A DNA stretch of 64,000 nucleotides from Collinsella bouchesdurhonensis (GTDB lineage Bacteria; Actinomycetota; Coriobacteriia; Coriobacteriales; Coriobacteriaceae): the NCBI RefSeq assembly GCF_900155365.1, contig NZ_LT699739.1, positions 54,332-118,331 on the forward strand, written 5' to 3'. A program made the position numbers and the translations under genes. The notes beneath the pieces were generated by a model. It saw nothing but the letters and a program-made list of their open reading frames with translations. It was not told the DNA's origin and ran no database searches. Every line of letters begins with the position of its first letter. Position 1 is the first letter of the stretch. Positions 34,233 to 43,281 of the stretch are shown piece by piece.

Positions 34233-34277
34233 GCTGCCGTGCATCCGCCTTTTTGAACATCGCGGGTGTGCGGCAGC
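34233..34277. repeat. 16-nt-arm inverted repeat between nadE and the aminotransferase gene
   Basis: Arms 34233-34248 and 34262-34277 pair along their length with several wobbles around a 13-nt T-containing loop. There is no T tract on the 3' side, so terminator function is unclear. Confidence 0.5.
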
Positions 34278-34328
34278 GCTACACTGAAGAGCATTGTTTT
34301 TATTTCGCATAATCGAAAGGTTCGTCCT

Positions 34329-35495
34329 ATGAAGTTTTCCAGCCGACTCGATCGCTTTGGTGACGAGGTTTTCGCCGCCCTCAATAACCGCCGTGTCGCT
34401 CTGGAGGCCGAGGGCCGAACTATCTACAATCTCTCGGTGGGAACACCTGATTTCGAGCCGTACCCGCATGTGGTCGATGCTGTCGCGCAGGCTATTCAGG
34501 ACCCTCAGATGTGGAAGTACTCCCTGCGCGATCTGCCCGAGCTCAAGCAGGCTGTGTGCGACTATTACGTTCGGCGTTTTGGTGTGAAGGGCATTACGCC
34601 CGATATGGTCTGCTCCGTTAACGGAACGCAGGAGGGGGTGGGCGTATTTGGCCTTGCCATGCTTGACGAGGGCGATACGGTGCTCGTGCCCGATCCTTGC
34701 TACCCCGTGTTCGAGGCGGGCGTGAAGATTGCCGGTGGCGAGCTCGCATACTATCCGCTCAACGCCGAACACGATTTCCTGCCGTATGTGGAGGGTATCG
34801 ATCCTGCGGTGGCAGATCGTGCCAAGTACATGATCGTTTCGCTTCCCGCCAATCCGGTTGGATCGGTGGGCACGCCCGAGCTGTATGCCAAAATTATCGA
34901 GTTTGCACGCGAACATGATTTGCTTATCGTTCACGACAACGCGTATTCGGACATCACCTTCGATGGTCCGCGTGGCGGCAGCTTCCTGCAGTATCCCGGC
35001 GCGCTCGAGGTGGGCGTGGAATTCTTCTCGCTCTCCAAATCCTTTAACGTCACCGGTGCACGCATTGGCTTTTTGGTGGGGCGCTCCGATGTGGTTGCCG
35101 CTTTTTCCAAGCTTCGCAGCCAGATCGACTTTGGCATGTATCTGCCGCTGCAAAAGGCGGCCATTGCGGCGCTTACCGGTCCGCTCGACGAGGTTGAGCA
35201 TCAGCGCTTGATGTACCAGGAGCGTCGCGATGCCTTGTGCGATGGTCTTGAGAACCTTGGGTGGGAGCGCCCCAACGCACACGGCTCGATGTTCGTTTGG
35301 GCCAAGTTGCCCGCAGGCCGCACCGATTCCATGGCGTTTTGCGAGGAGCTTATGGAGCAAGCCGGTGTGATTGTGACCCCGGGTGCGAGCTTTGGTCCCC
35401 ATGGCGAGGGATATGTGCGTATGGCGCTCGTTCTTCCGCCCGATGGTTTGCGCGCTGCCGTTGCCGCCATCGCGTCCGCAGGGATTGTTGGTTAA
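34329..35495 (+). CDS. Class I/II PLP-dependent aminotransferase (candidate N-acetyl-LL-DAP or LL-DAP aminotransferase)
   Basis: 388 residues of fold-type I. LSVGTPDFEPYPHV opens the protein, NPVGSVG corresponds to the NP(T/L)G motif, HDNAYSDI carries the PLP-contacting Asp/Tyr, and SLSKSFNVTGARIGF carries the PLP lysine (~residue 233). The family includes aspartate, alanine and DAP aminotransferases. The window encodes DapH and an M20 deacetylase but no other aminotransferase that could serve the acetylase lysine pathway, which makes PatA-type N-acetyl-DAP aminotransferase a good candidate; this is inference. AAAGG precedes ATG 34329 by about 8 bp. Confidence 0.85.
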   Translation: MKFSSRLDRFGDEVFAALNNRRVALEAEGRTIYNLSVGTPDFEPYPHVVDAVAQAIQDPQMWKYSLRDLPELKQAVCDYYVRRFGVKGITPDMVCSVNGTQEGVGVFGLAMLDEGDTVLVPDPCYPVFEAGVKIAGGELAYYPLNAEHDFLPYVEGIDPAVADRAKYMIVSLPANPVGSVGTPELYAKIIEFAREHDLLIVHDNAYSDITFDGPRGGSFLQYPGALEVGVEFFSLSKSFNVTGARIGFLVGRSDVVAAFSKLRSQIDFGMYLPLQKAAIAALTGPLDEVEHQRLMYQERRDALCDGLENLGWERPNAHGSMFVWAKLPAGRTDSMAFCEELMEQAGVIVTPGASFGPHGEGYVRMALVLPPDGLRAAVAAIASAGIVG

Positions 35496-35630
35496 AAGGA
35501 CAATCGATGCAATTGCATGTCTTTTTCGGTAAGCGGTAGATGAATAGCCGACGAGTGGTTCATAATGGGTTTGTTAATAACCTCGGTTGGACCTAGAGAG
35601 ACAGCTGGGCCCAAGAGAGATGGGAGTGCC

Positions 35631-36581
35631 ATGGTTAACGATAGGAAAGTCGCCATCGTCGGTTGCGGTTTTGTGGGATCTTCTTCTGCGTTCGCATTGA
35701 TGCAGAGCGGATTGTTTTCCGAGATGGTCCTGATCGATGTCGACAAGGACCGTGCTGAGGGTGAGGCTCTCGACATCAGCCATGGTACACCGTTTGGCCA
35801 TCCCATGAAAATCTATGCGGGCGATTACGAGGACGCTGCCGACGCCGCCATCATCGTCGTTACCGCTGGCGCTGCCCAGAAGCCGGGCGAGACCCGTCTT
35901 GACCTCGTGAACAAGAACGTCTCCATCTTCAAGTCCATTATTCCGCGCATTCGCGAGGTGGGCTTCGAGGGCATTTTGCTCATCGTCTCTAACCCCGTTG
36001 ACGTTTTGACGTATGCCGCCATGAAGATGTCCGGTCTACCCCAGAGCCATGTTCTGGGCTCCGGTACCGTGCTGGACTCCGCACGCCTCAAGGAGGCTCT
36101 GGGTGCCCACCTGGATGTCGACCCGCGCAACGTTCACGCCTACATCATCGGCGAGCATGGCGACTCCGAGCTTGCAGTCTGGTCTTCCGCCAATGTTTCC
36201 GGTGTGCCCCTGAACGATTTCTGCGAGATGCGCGGTCACTACGATCACCTGGCGTCCGAGAAGAAGATTGCCGACGACGTTAAGAACGCTGCCTACAACA
36301 TCATCTCCAAGAAGCACGCTACCTACTATGGCATCGCCATGTCCGTGCGCCGTCTGTGCACGGCGATTATGCGCGACGAGAAGCACATCCTTCCCGTTTC
36401 CAGCCTCATGGTGGGCGAGTACGGCCTTGATGACATCTGCATCTCTATGCCTACCATCGTGGGTCGCGATGGCGTGGAGTGCCGCGTGCCGGTTTCGCTT
36501 TCCAACGAGGAGTACGCCGAGCTGCATCGTTCTGCCGACGCTCTCAAGGACGTCATGTCCAACGTCGACTTCGAGGCGTAA
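35631..36581 (+). CDS. ldh: L-lactate dehydrogenase
   Basis: Reduces pyruvate to L-lactate with NADH, the main redox outlet of sugar fermentation. 316 residues. VAIVGCGFVGSSSAFAL binds NAD, VTAGAAQKPGETRLDL carries Gln and Arg of the substrate loop (Gln, not Arg, marks LDH rather than MDH), and IIGEHGDSE carries the catalytic His. GGGAG precedes ATG 35631. Followed by an unusual set of three hairpins (36594-36726). Confidence 0.96.
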   Translation: MVNDRKVAIVGCGFVGSSSAFALMQSGLFSEMVLIDVDKDRAEGEALDISHGTPFGHPMKIYAGDYEDAADAAIIVVTAGAAQKPGETRLDLVNKNVSIFKSIIPRIREVGFEGILLIVSNPVDVLTYAAMKMSGLPQSHVLGSGTVLDSARLKEALGAHLDVDPRNVHAYIIGEHGDSELAVWSSANVSGVPLNDFCEMRGHYDHLASEKKIADDVKNAAYNIISKKHATYYGIAMSVRRLCTAIMRDEKHILPVSSLMVGEYGLDDICISMPTIVGRDGVECRVPVSLSNEEYAELHRSADALKDVMSNVDFEA

Positions 36582-36593
36582 AAACCCTCCTCG

Positions 36594-36627
36594 TGTGTCA
36601 AAAAGTCGACAGGTTTATTTCGACACA
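36594..36627 (+). repeat. Hairpin repeat, copy 1 (34 nt, conserved loop)
   Basis: A 34-nt imperfect palindrome with outer arms TGTGTC and GACACA. Aligned without gaps to copy 2 (36691-36724) it shares 24 of 34 bases, mostly the loop core AAAGTC..C.GGTTTA. Two of the differing base pairs are compensatory. Confidence 0.75.
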
Positions 36628-36630
36628 TTA

Positions 36631-36679
36631 TATAAAGATGCAGGTCAGGACCTTGTTGGTTCTGGCCTGCATCTTTATA
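36631..36679 (+). terminator. Long hairpin after ldh, probable terminator
   Basis: Arms 36631-36652 and 36658-36679 pair over 22 positions (two wobble or mismatch positions) with a 5-nt loop. The stem begins TATAAAGATG and ends CATCTTTATA, so it includes its own A/T-rich base. It is the likely ldh terminator. Confidence 0.75.
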
Positions 36680-36690
36680 TTGACGAGCAA

Positions 36691-36724
36691 TGTGACAGAA
36701 AGTCCTCTGGTTTAATCTGTCACA
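36691..36724 (+). repeat. Hairpin repeat, copy 2 (34 nt, conserved loop)
   Basis: Second copy of the 34-nt element, with a perfect 8-bp outer stem (TGTGACAG with CTGTCACA), extended to 10 bp by flanking AA/TT. It lies 65 bp upstream of the DUF2974 gene start. See copy 1 for comparison. Confidence 0.75.
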
Positions 36725-36788
36725 TTTCGATTCTGTCTGCTGTTTGGGTAGGATGAAGGACGGAAGCATCTGAAGCGGGGAGGGGCTC

Positions 36789-38042
36789 ATGGACGATCGT
36801 AAAGAGGGCGTGAGTGCTTCGGGCAATTTCCTGACCTATGCTCAAACCGCTCTGGATACATGGAATGAGCGACCGTTTTGTGCGGTCGATAGCCTCGTTT
36901 TGTCCTGGCTTGCCTACTATCGGCTGCCTGCCGATTGCCCTTCTGTTAACACCTGGGAGGGCGTCGACGTTCGCGACCTTTTGCGCCTGGAATGTCGCGA
37001 GTCCATGACAGGGGAGCTATGGGATCCACAGGGCAGTTGGGACTTGTTGGTCGCCGTGTGCGCCAATCCACGCTATCGCGGCATGCGCGTATGCGGCTAT
37101 CGCGCGGTGTTTGACGCGGCGGCGGAGGAACAGTTTGCCGCCATGACGTTTTGTTTACCCAACGGAAGCGTCTACATTGCCTTTCGAGGAACCGATTCGA
37201 CTATGGTGGGCTGGAAGGAAGACTTCAACATGTCTTTCCGTTGTCCTGTGCCTGCGCAAACAACAGCGACTTCATATCTTGAATCGGCCGCGCTCGCGCT
37301 GGACGGCCCACTTATGTGCGGGGGTCATTCCAAGGGTGGAAACCTTGCGGTCTATGCGGCGAGCATGTGCGACCCCGCTGTGCGCGAGCGCCTTGTACGC
37401 GTGTATTCCCATGATGGCCCTGGCTTTAATGAGACGTTTTTGGGCGGCGCGGAGTATCAGGCGCTGGCGGCTGCGGGCAAGATTGACAAAACGCTCCCGT
37501 GCTCTTCGATTATCGGTATGATCTTTGAGCATCAAGAGGATTATGCTGTGGTCGAAAGCTGCGACTTTGGTCTTTTGCAGCACAATCCCTTTTCCTGGGT
37601 GGTGCCGCAGGGGGCAACCGATTTCGCCTATTGCGAGGGTCTCTCGGCGGGCGCGCGCTATATGGATGATGCTCTGGCTGCATGGGTTTCCGGCGTGACG
37701 CCTGCAGAGCGCGGCCGTTTTATTGACGAGCTGTTTGGGCTGCTGAGCGTTACGGGCGCGGAGCACTTTTCGGATATCGCTGCCGATTGGCAGCAAAACG
37801 TGCCAAAGATTCTTTCTGCGCTTTCCGAGGTTGATTCCGATACGCGGAGGTTCCTCATCGATACCCTGGCTGCTTTCGCACGCTGCGCGCTGATTCCCAA
37901 ACTGCCCGAGCTTTCCAGTTTGACCGAGACGCTTCGGGCGTCATTGTCTTTGGGGCCCGCCGCCGGAGTCTCCGCTTGGCGAGAGAAAGTCGCAGCCTTG
38001 CGTGAACGCGAATACGGATCTGGTTCGAACAAGGCGCTGTAG
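36789..38042 (+). CDS. DUF2974 (Mbeg1-like) alpha/beta hydrolase
   Basis: 417 residues with a lipase-like fold. The nucleophile elbow is CGGHSKGGNLAVYAA (GxSxG as GHSKG, ~residue 182). YIAFRGTDSTMVGWKEDF, upstream, is the oxyanion-region block that defines the family, followed by YSHDGPGFNETF. No signal peptide, so it appears cytosolic. Substrates of DUF2974 proteins are unknown; lysophospholipid or acyl ester hydrolysis is plausible. GGGGAGGGG lies about 6 bp before the ATG. Confidence 0.85.
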   Translation: MDDRKEGVSASGNFLTYAQTALDTWNERPFCAVDSLVLSWLAYYRLPADCPSVNTWEGVDVRDLLRLECRESMTGELWDPQGSWDLLVAVCANPRYRGMRVCGYRAVFDAAAEEQFAAMTFCLPNGSVYIAFRGTDSTMVGWKEDFNMSFRCPVPAQTTATSYLESAALALDGPLMCGGHSKGGNLAVYAASMCDPAVRERLVRVYSHDGPGFNETFLGGAEYQALAAAGKIDKTLPCSSIIGMIFEHQEDYAVVESCDFGLLQHNPFSWVVPQGATDFAYCEGLSAGARYMDDALAAWVSGVTPAERGRFIDELFGLLSVTGAEHFSDIAADWQQNVPKILSALSEVDSDTRRFLIDTLAAFARCALIPKLPELSSLTETLRASLSLGPAAGVSAWREKVAALREREYGSGSNKAL

Positions 38043-38108
38043 TTTTGGTTTGCGCCCCGCATGTGCTGGTATCATGGCAGGGTTCAATTCGCACCGAGGA
38101 GCATATCG

Positions 38109-39116
38109 ATGAAGATCAATCACGCCATCTTGCATATTCTGGACTTTGAGTCTGCGGTGAACGTTATCAGCCAGCGCGAGCTCGATCTCGAAGACAGCCG
38201 CGCGTGCCGTCAGTTCGTCACCACACACTTGCGTCGTGCGCGAGAAAGCGGGGACAACAAGCGAGCGACTTTCTCCGAGGAATCTGCATTCGGCAGCGAG
38301 CTCAAGAGCTATTTCTATGGTGAGCGTGACTTCATCGATCTTTCGCAGCAGGTGGCTGATTTCATTGGTGGTGAGCTTTCGCGTGCTGACAAAGCCCAGT
38401 CAACCGATATCCTCGTTGCCGATTTCGATGATGACGACGATGTGCGCTGGTTTGCCGTGATGCTTCTTTCGAGCAAGCAGGCGTTTATGCACGAGGTGGG
38501 TACCGATGCCGGTCAGACCGTAAACGGCATCGCTCGCCATTATGCGATTCTGCCCAATCCCTCGCAGAAGCTGCAGAGCTACTGCGTGGTGCGCGCAAGC
38601 ACTATGGAGATCGGCTACGTGGACAAGAAGCGCAAGATCGCCGGCGAGGACCGTATGTTGATTCCGGAGGGCTTGCTGCAGTGCGAAACGGGCGTCTCGG
38701 GCAAGGAGGCTATCGACACCGTTACGCGCGTGGTCGAGGAAGTCGCCGAAGAGCACGGCGCTAACACTGCGGTGGCGCTTGCTAAGGTCAAGGCCGCTGT
38801 GGCCGAGCGTGTTGAGGACGACGAAGAGCTACCGCCCTGGGATATTGTCGACGAGGTGTTCGAAGACAGTCCTCAGATCAAAGAGAGCGTTAAGTCCGCC
38901 CTGCGCGAGGAAAAACTGCCCGAGCACGTGCCCGTGGAGCGCAAGCAGGTTGAGCGCGCAGCCGTGCGCAACCATAAGATTCGCACCGATACCGGTATTG
39001 AGATTAGCTTCCCGGCCGAGATGGGCTCCAACTCGGATTACATCGAGTTCGTTAACGAGCCCAACGGTCTCATCTCTATTGAGCTCAAGAAGATCAGCAG
39101 CATCGAGAACCGATAG
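38109..39116 (+). CDS. Nucleoid-associated protein (NdpA/YejK family)
   Basis: 335 residues. MKINHAILHILDFES at the start, GIARHYAILPNPSQKLQSYC in the middle and the conserved late NHKIRTDTGIEISFPAEM block match the 37-kDa nucleoid-associated protein family (PF04245). Family proteins bind DNA and spermidine nucleoids in E. coli, but their precise role is poorly understood. The start ATG 38109 has GAGGA about 8 bp upstream and begins at the conserved IxxxIxH motif, so the longer frame was rejected. It converges with dapH. Confidence 0.85.
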   Translation: MKINHAILHILDFESAVNVISQRELDLEDSRACRQFVTTHLRRARESGDNKRATFSEESAFGSELKSYFYGERDFIDLSQQVADFIGGELSRADKAQSTDILVADFDDDDDVRWFAVMLLSSKQAFMHEVGTDAGQTVNGIARHYAILPNPSQKLQSYCVVRASTMEIGYVDKKRKIAGEDRMLIPEGLLQCETGVSGKEAIDTVTRVVEEVAEEHGANTAVALAKVKAAVAERVEDDEELPPWDIVDEVFEDSPQIKESVKSALREEKLPEHVPVERKQVERAAVRNHKIRTDTGIEISFPAEMGSNSDYIEFVNEPNGLISIELKKISSIENR

Positions 39117-39146
39117 CGCGGCGGGCTGCACAGTTCAGGTTATATG

Positions 39147-39188
39147 AAAAGGGAACCCCGAAGAGCTAATGCTCCCCAGGGCTCCCTT
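39147..39188 (-). terminator. Terminator of the lysA-dapABH operon
   Basis: A long hairpin (39147-39156 region with 39179-39188) with an inner GAGC/GCTC stem around TAAT. On the minus strand it ends in CCCTTTTCAT, so it probably ends dapH transcription. It may also serve the convergent nucleoid protein gene. Confidence 0.75.
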
Positions 39189-39226
39189 GCCTTACAAATC
39201 GATTGTCTGCTGCAGGCCGTCTGTCG

Positions 39227-39946
39227 CTACAGCTGGCGCAGCCCCTCCTCGAGACCGGTCTTGCTATTGGTCTTCTCGTCGCGCTGCTTGATGACGCGGG
39301 CGGGAACGCCTGCTACGACAGCGCCCGCGGGAACGTCCTCGACGCACACGGCGCCGGCGGCGACGACGGCATTTTCGCCCACGTGCACGCCTTCGAGCAC
39401 AACGGCGTTAGCACCGATGAGCACGCCGTCCTCAACGATAACGGGCGTAGCGCTTGCGGGCTCGACGACGCCGGCCAAAACGGTACCGGCGCCGATATGG
39501 CAGTTCTTGCCCACAGTGGCGCGGCCGCCCAGGATGGCGCCCATATCGATCATGGAGCCTTCGCCAATCACGGCGCCGATGTTGATGACAGCACCCATCA
39601 TGATCACGGCGTTGTTCCCGATGGACACGCGGTCGCGGATGGTTGCGCCCGGCTCGATGCGTGCGTTGATGCCCTTCATATCCAACAGGGGCACTGCCGA
39701 ATTGCGGCAGTCGTTTTCGATGTCAAAGTACTCGATATCGTCTGCATGGGCTTCAAGAATACCTTTGAGCTCAGACCAGTCGCCAAAGACAACCTGCCCC
39801 GCGCCCTCACCATAGGTGTGAGCGGAGCCGAAGTCGACCGCCCTGCCTGCCTTAATGCGCACGTAAACTTTCACGGGCGTCTTCTTCTTGGCGTTGGCGA
39901 TGAAGTTGATGATCTCCTGTGCATCCATATTGGTGTCGTTTGACAT
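39227..39946 (-). CDS. dapH: 2,3,4,5-tetrahydropyridine-2,6-dicarboxylate N-acetyltransferase
   Basis: Acetylates tetrahydrodipicolinate in the acetylase branch of DAP/lysine synthesis. 239 residues: an N-terminal alpha/beta domain followed by a left-handed beta-helix of hexapeptide repeats ([29 protein letters not shown] onward, ~residues 85-200). The Gly-rich repeat pattern with [25 protein letters not shown] matches DapH rather than the succinyl enzyme DapD, which is longer (~270 aa or more). ATG 39946 follows AAAGGA. Last gene of lysA-dapA-dapB-dapH. Confidence 0.93.
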   Translation of the reverse strand: MSNDTNMDAQEIINFIANAKKKTPVKVYVRIKAGRAVDFGSAHTYGEGAGQVVFGDWSELKGILEAHADDIEYFDIENDCRNSAVPLLDMKGINARIEPGATIRDRVSIGNNAVIMMGAVINIGAVIGEGSMIDMGAILGGRATVGKNCHIGAGTVLAGVVEPASATPVIVEDGVLIGANAVVLEGVHVGENAVVAAGAVCVEDVPAGAVVAGVPARVIKQRDEKTNSKTGLEEGLRQL

Positions 39947-40003
39947 GGGGCTTCCTTTCAAAACGAGGGGCGTAGCCGGCGTATGGTTCTTGTTGGCGTC
40001 CGG

Positions 40004-40744
40004 CTACTCGAACATAACTTGGTCAAAGGTGTAGAAACCGGGTTCGCGTTTTGCGAGTTTCTGCGCGGCGGCAAGTGCGCCGTTTACGAAAATCTGGCGG
40101 CTTGTGGCACGGTGGGTGAGGGAGACTTCCTCATCGGTGCCAAAGAAGCTCACCGTGTGCACGCCCGCAACGGTGCCGCCACGCAGCGAATGCATGCCGA
40201 TCTCTTTGGAATCGCGCTTGCCGCACATACCCTCGCGTCCATATTGGGCGTAATAGTCGCTTTCGGGTTCGGCGGCAATAACCTCGTCGAGGAGCATCTT
40301 TGCCGTGCCAGAAGGGGCGTCGACCTTTTGGTTGTGGTGCGTCTCGCAGATCTCGACATCAAAGCCGGGGAGCTCACGCGTTGCCTGCGCCACCAGGTGG
40401 CGCAGCGCCGCCACGCCGATGGAGTAGTTGCCACTCCACATGACGGGGGCGTGCTTTCCCAGTTGCTTTACCTGCTCGAGCTGTTCTGCGGTGTAGCCCG
40501 TGGTGCCGCTCACGAGCGCTGCGCCCGTGCGTTCGACATAGGCGGCAACGGCGGGCAGGGTGCAGGCGTTGGAAAAATCGATAATCACGTTGGCGGCGGG
40601 AGCCGAGGCCAACGCGTCCGTGTCAAAGCCGATCTGCGCCTTGATGTCAAAAAGCGCTTCGCCGGATGCGTCCGTCATGGACTCGGCGGTTGCCTTGATG
40701 AGCGAGCCCATACGGCCCGTCCCCATGATGATGGTGCTAAGCAA
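40004..40744 (-). CDS. dapB: 4-hydroxy-tetrahydrodipicolinate reductase
   Basis: NAD(P)H-dependent reduction giving tetrahydrodipicolinate. 246 residues with IIMGTGRMGSLI at the start (nucleotide-binding GxGRMG), SGTTGYTAEQ, the substrate motif EICETHHNQKVDAPSGTA (catalytic His and Lys), and the C-terminal FVNGALAAAQKL. The start is a TTG at 40744 inside the last codons of dapA (8-bp overlap), with AAGGAGG 9 bp upstream within dapA. This explains why ATG-only calls would miss the N-terminus. Confidence 0.93.
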   Translation of the reverse strand: MLSTIIMGTGRMGSLIKATAESMTDASGEALFDIKAQIGFDTDALASAPAANVIIDFSNACTLPAVAAYVERTGAALVSGTTGYTAEQLEQVKQLGKHAPVMWSGNYSIGVAALRHLVAQATRELPGFDVEICETHHNQKVDAPSGTAKMLLDEVIAAEPESDYYAQYGREGMCGKRDSKEIGMHSLRGGTVAGVHTVSFFGTDEEVSLTHRATSRQIFVNGALAAAQKLAKREPGFYTFDQVMFE

Positions 40745-41627
40745 TGATATCTGCCTCCTTAAGTGCTGCCAAAAGAGCGGCACGGGTGTTGTCTGCCATG
40801 GGCATGAGCGGCATGCGATAGTGAAGGTCGAGCAGGCCCATCTGGCTCAGGGCCTCTTTGACGGGAATGGGATTGACCTCGCTAAAGAGCGCTTGGATGA
40901 GCGGCTGACCGGCGATTTGAATCTCTCGCGCACGCTCAACGTTACCATCCAGATACGCGTGGCACATCTCATGGACGAGCGCGGGCTGGACATCTGCCCA
41001 GACGCTGATGGCGCCCGAGGCGCCCAGGCTCATAAGCGGCACAGTGAGGGCGTCTTCGCCAGAGTACATGCGAAAATCGTCGGACAGAAGATGTGCGATG
41101 CTCGCCGCAAATGCAACGTTGCCGCTGGCCTCTTTAATGCCCATGACGTTGGGATGGGCAGCCAAGCGCTCGACGTTGTGCTTGCTAATGCCGCAACCGC
41201 AGCGGCCGGGAATGTTGTAGAGGATGCACGGGATGTCGACGGCGTCTGCCACGGTCTTGAAGTGCTGGTAGATGCCCTCTTCATTGGATTTGTTGTAGTA
41301 CGGCGTGATGGTGAGCAAGCCATCTGCGCCCAAGCGCTGGTAGGAGAGCGACTTGTCGAGCATCGTGGCGGTCGAGTTTGACCCGGAGCCTGCGATAACG
41401 GGGATGCGTCCGGCAACCTGCTTAACCACGGCGGCAACGACGGCGTTGTCCTCCTCGTCGGTCATGGTTGCGGATTCGCCCGTGGTGCCGAGCACCAAAA
41501 TGGCGTCTGTGTTGTTTTGCAGATGGAAGTCGACCAGGCGCTCAAGCGCGGCGAAGTCGATGCTGCCATCGGCGCAAAAAGGCGTGACGAGAGCTACGAT
41601 CGAGCCCTCCAGATTGCGGATATCCAT
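40737..41627 (-). CDS. dapA: 4-hydroxy-tetrahydrodipicolinate synthase
   Basis: Condenses pyruvate with aspartate semialdehyde. 296-residue TIM barrel: VALVTPF start, GTTGESATM (pyruvate-binding Thr-Thr), ITPYYNKSNEEGIYQHF with the catalytic Tyr, CILYNIPGRCGCG, and GIKEASGN with the Schiff-base Lys (~residue 165). All catalytic residues are present. AAAGGGA precedes the ATG. It lies 15 bp after lysA in the same operon. Confidence 0.96.
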   Translation of the reverse strand: MDIRNLEGSIVALVTPFCADGSIDFAALERLVDFHLQNNTDAILVLGTTGESATMTDEEDNAVVAAVVKQVAGRIPVIAGSGSNSTATMLDKSLSYQRLGADGLLTITPYYNKSNEEGIYQHFKTVADAVDIPCILYNIPGRCGCGISKHNVERLAAHPNVMGIKEASGNVAFAASIAHLLSDDFRMYSGEDALTVPLMSLGASGAISVWADVQPALVHEMCHAYLDGNVERAREIQIAGQPLIQALFSEVNPIPVKEALSQMGLLDLHYRMPLMPMADNTRAALLAALKEADIIA

Positions 41628-41642
41628 TATTGAGTCCCTTTC

Positions 41643-42950
41643 TTAGGAATTGTTCTTCAGGCTGTTGAGAAGCTGCCGACCTGTGGGAGTGACGTCGAGC
41701 GTGGCAAAGTAATCGGCGGGTGTCTCGGCGCGGCGGATGAGCTCGCAGGTGCCGTCCTCGCGCAGGAGGACCTCTGCCGAGCGCAGGCGACCGTTGTAGT
41801 TATAGCCCATGGAGTAGCCATGCGCTCCGGTATCGTGGATGACTAGAAGGTCATCGATGTCGATGCGGGGGAGCGCTCGGTCGACGGCAAACTTGTCGTT
41901 GTTCTCGCATAGGTTGCCGGTTACGTCGTACGTGTTTGTGGCTGGGGCGTCGGATTTGTCTGGCCCGTTTTCCTGTCCCATCACGGTGATGTGGTGGTAG
42001 GCTCCGTACATGGCAGGGCGAATGAGGTCGACGGCGCTGGCATCGACGCCAATATAGTCCTTATAGATATGCTTCTCGTGCAGGGCACGCGTGACCAGGC
42101 AACCGTAGGGTCCCATCATAAAACGGCCCATCTCACAGAAGATGGAGACGTCCCCCATACCCGCGGGGACGAGCACCTCTTCAAACGCCCGGCGCACCCC
42201 TTCGCCGATAACGTGGATGTCGTTGGGTTCTTGCTCGGGGCGATAGGGAATGCCAACGCCACCGGACAAGTTGACAAATGCCACGTGCGCGCCCGTTTCG
42301 CGTTGCAAGCGCACCGCGAGGTCGAACAGGATGCGCGCGAGGGCGGGGTAATAATCGTTGGTGACGGTATTGCTTGCCAGGAAGGCATGGATGCCCAGAT
42401 TTTCGGCGCCGCGCTCGACAAGCATGCGGAAAGCTTCAAAGAGCTGCTCCTCGGTCATGCCGTATTTGGAATCTCCCGGGTTATCCATGATGCCGTTTGC
42501 CAGCTGGAAGAGTCCGCCGGGGTTAAAGCGGCAGCTTACCGTCTTGGGGATGGGTCCCGCCACCCGCTCGAAGAAATCGATATGCGAGATGTCGTCAAAA
42601 TTGACGATGGCTCCCAGCTTGGCTGCGAGGCGAAAATCGTCTGCGGGCGTGTCGTTCGACGAAAACATGATGTCGTGGCCCGTGATACCCATGGCGCCGG
42701 CGAGCATGAGTTCGGTTTCAGACGAGCAATCGCAGCCCGCCCCGTACTCATGCAGGATGGAGATGAGTCGCGGGTTGGGGTTCGCTTTGACGGCGAAGTA
42801 TTCCTTAAAGCCGGGGTTCCACGCAAACGCGTCGCGCACCGCTTCCATGTTGCGGCGAATGCCTGCCTCGTCGTACAGATGAAACGGGGTGGGGAACTGC
42901 TTTGCTATAGCGACCAGCTGGTCTTTGGACACAAAGGGGGTCTTTGCCAT
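41643..42950 (-). CDS. lysA: Diaminopimelate decarboxylase
   Basis: Final step, meso-DAP to lysine. 435-residue PLP fold-type III enzyme. YFAVKANPNPRLISIL holds the PLP Lys (~residue 45). GGVGIPYRPEQEPN and the EMGRFMMGPYGCLVTRALHEK block bind PLP phosphate and substrate, and HDTGAHGYSMGYNYNG is the C-terminal dimer motif. The operon puts the last enzyme first. AAAAGGAG lies immediately before ATG 42950, only a few bases after the P1 stem of the lysine riboswitch, so translation can be riboswitch-controlled. The longer upstream open frame runs through the riboswitch and is not coding. Confidence 0.95.
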   Translation of the reverse strand: MAKTPFVSKDQLVAIAKQFPTPFHLYDEAGIRRNMEAVRDAFAWNPGFKEYFAVKANPNPRLISILHEYGAGCDCSSETELMLAGAMGITGHDIMFSSNDTPADDFRLAAKLGAIVNFDDISHIDFFERVAGPIPKTVSCRFNPGGLFQLANGIMDNPGDSKYGMTEEQLFEAFRMLVERGAENLGIHAFLASNTVTNDYYPALARILFDLAVRLQRETGAHVAFVNLSGGVGIPYRPEQEPNDIHVIGEGVRRAFEEVLVPAGMGDVSIFCEMGRFMMGPYGCLVTRALHEKHIYKDYIGVDASAVDLIRPAMYGAYHHITVMGQENGPDKSDAPATNTYDVTGNLCENNDKFAVDRALPRIDIDDLLVIHDTGAHGYSMGYNYNGRLRSAEVLLREDGTCELIRRAETPADYFATLDVTPTGRQLLNSLKNNS

Positions 42951-42965
42951 TGAGGCTCCTTTTCT

Positions 42966-43126
42966 GATAGCACTCCTGCAGAATGTCCGTGCAGACAGTC
43001 TTGCGGGTGTTTCCCGCAAGCCCACCTGGCCTTCCGTGCCCGGTCGACCAAGTTCGGCGGGGTTGCCTCGGTGCGGGGTCGTTGCCTGCCGGCTCGCCCA
43101 CACGTCTTCGCGCCCGCTCCTCTATC
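42966..43126 (-). ncRNA. Lysine riboswitch (L box)
   Basis: On the minus strand the element starts with GATAG (43126-43122) followed by AGGAGCGGGCGCGAAG and closes with CTATC (42970-42966): the P1 stem. Inside, GCACCGAGGCAA corresponds to the L-box GCCGAAG core. The GC-rich hairpin with CTTGCGGG/CCCGCAAG followed by ACTGTC corresponds to P4 and the conserved GGCTGTC of known lysC aptamers. It sits directly upstream of lysA, which confirms the ligand. The 3' P1 strand ends about 5 nt before the lysA Shine-Dalgarno, and no T tract is present, so regulation is more likely at translation initiation than by termination. Confidence 0.85.
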
Positions 43127-43281
43127 GAGTTTTGCCACAATATCATGAATATGATGGTGAAACAAGGCGAAGAGCAGCAACGACACTGTTTCGTAATACT
43201 TGCACGAAAGGGTGCCTCGACGCCCTGGGGCAAGATGGGTGCCCTATAATGTCGGGCAATCAAACGCGTCGAAGGGCACTC

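Noticed and set aside
42951..43103. N-terminal extension of lysA
   Set aside because: This stretch is the lysine riboswitch; translation starts at ATG 42950 after AAAAGGAG.
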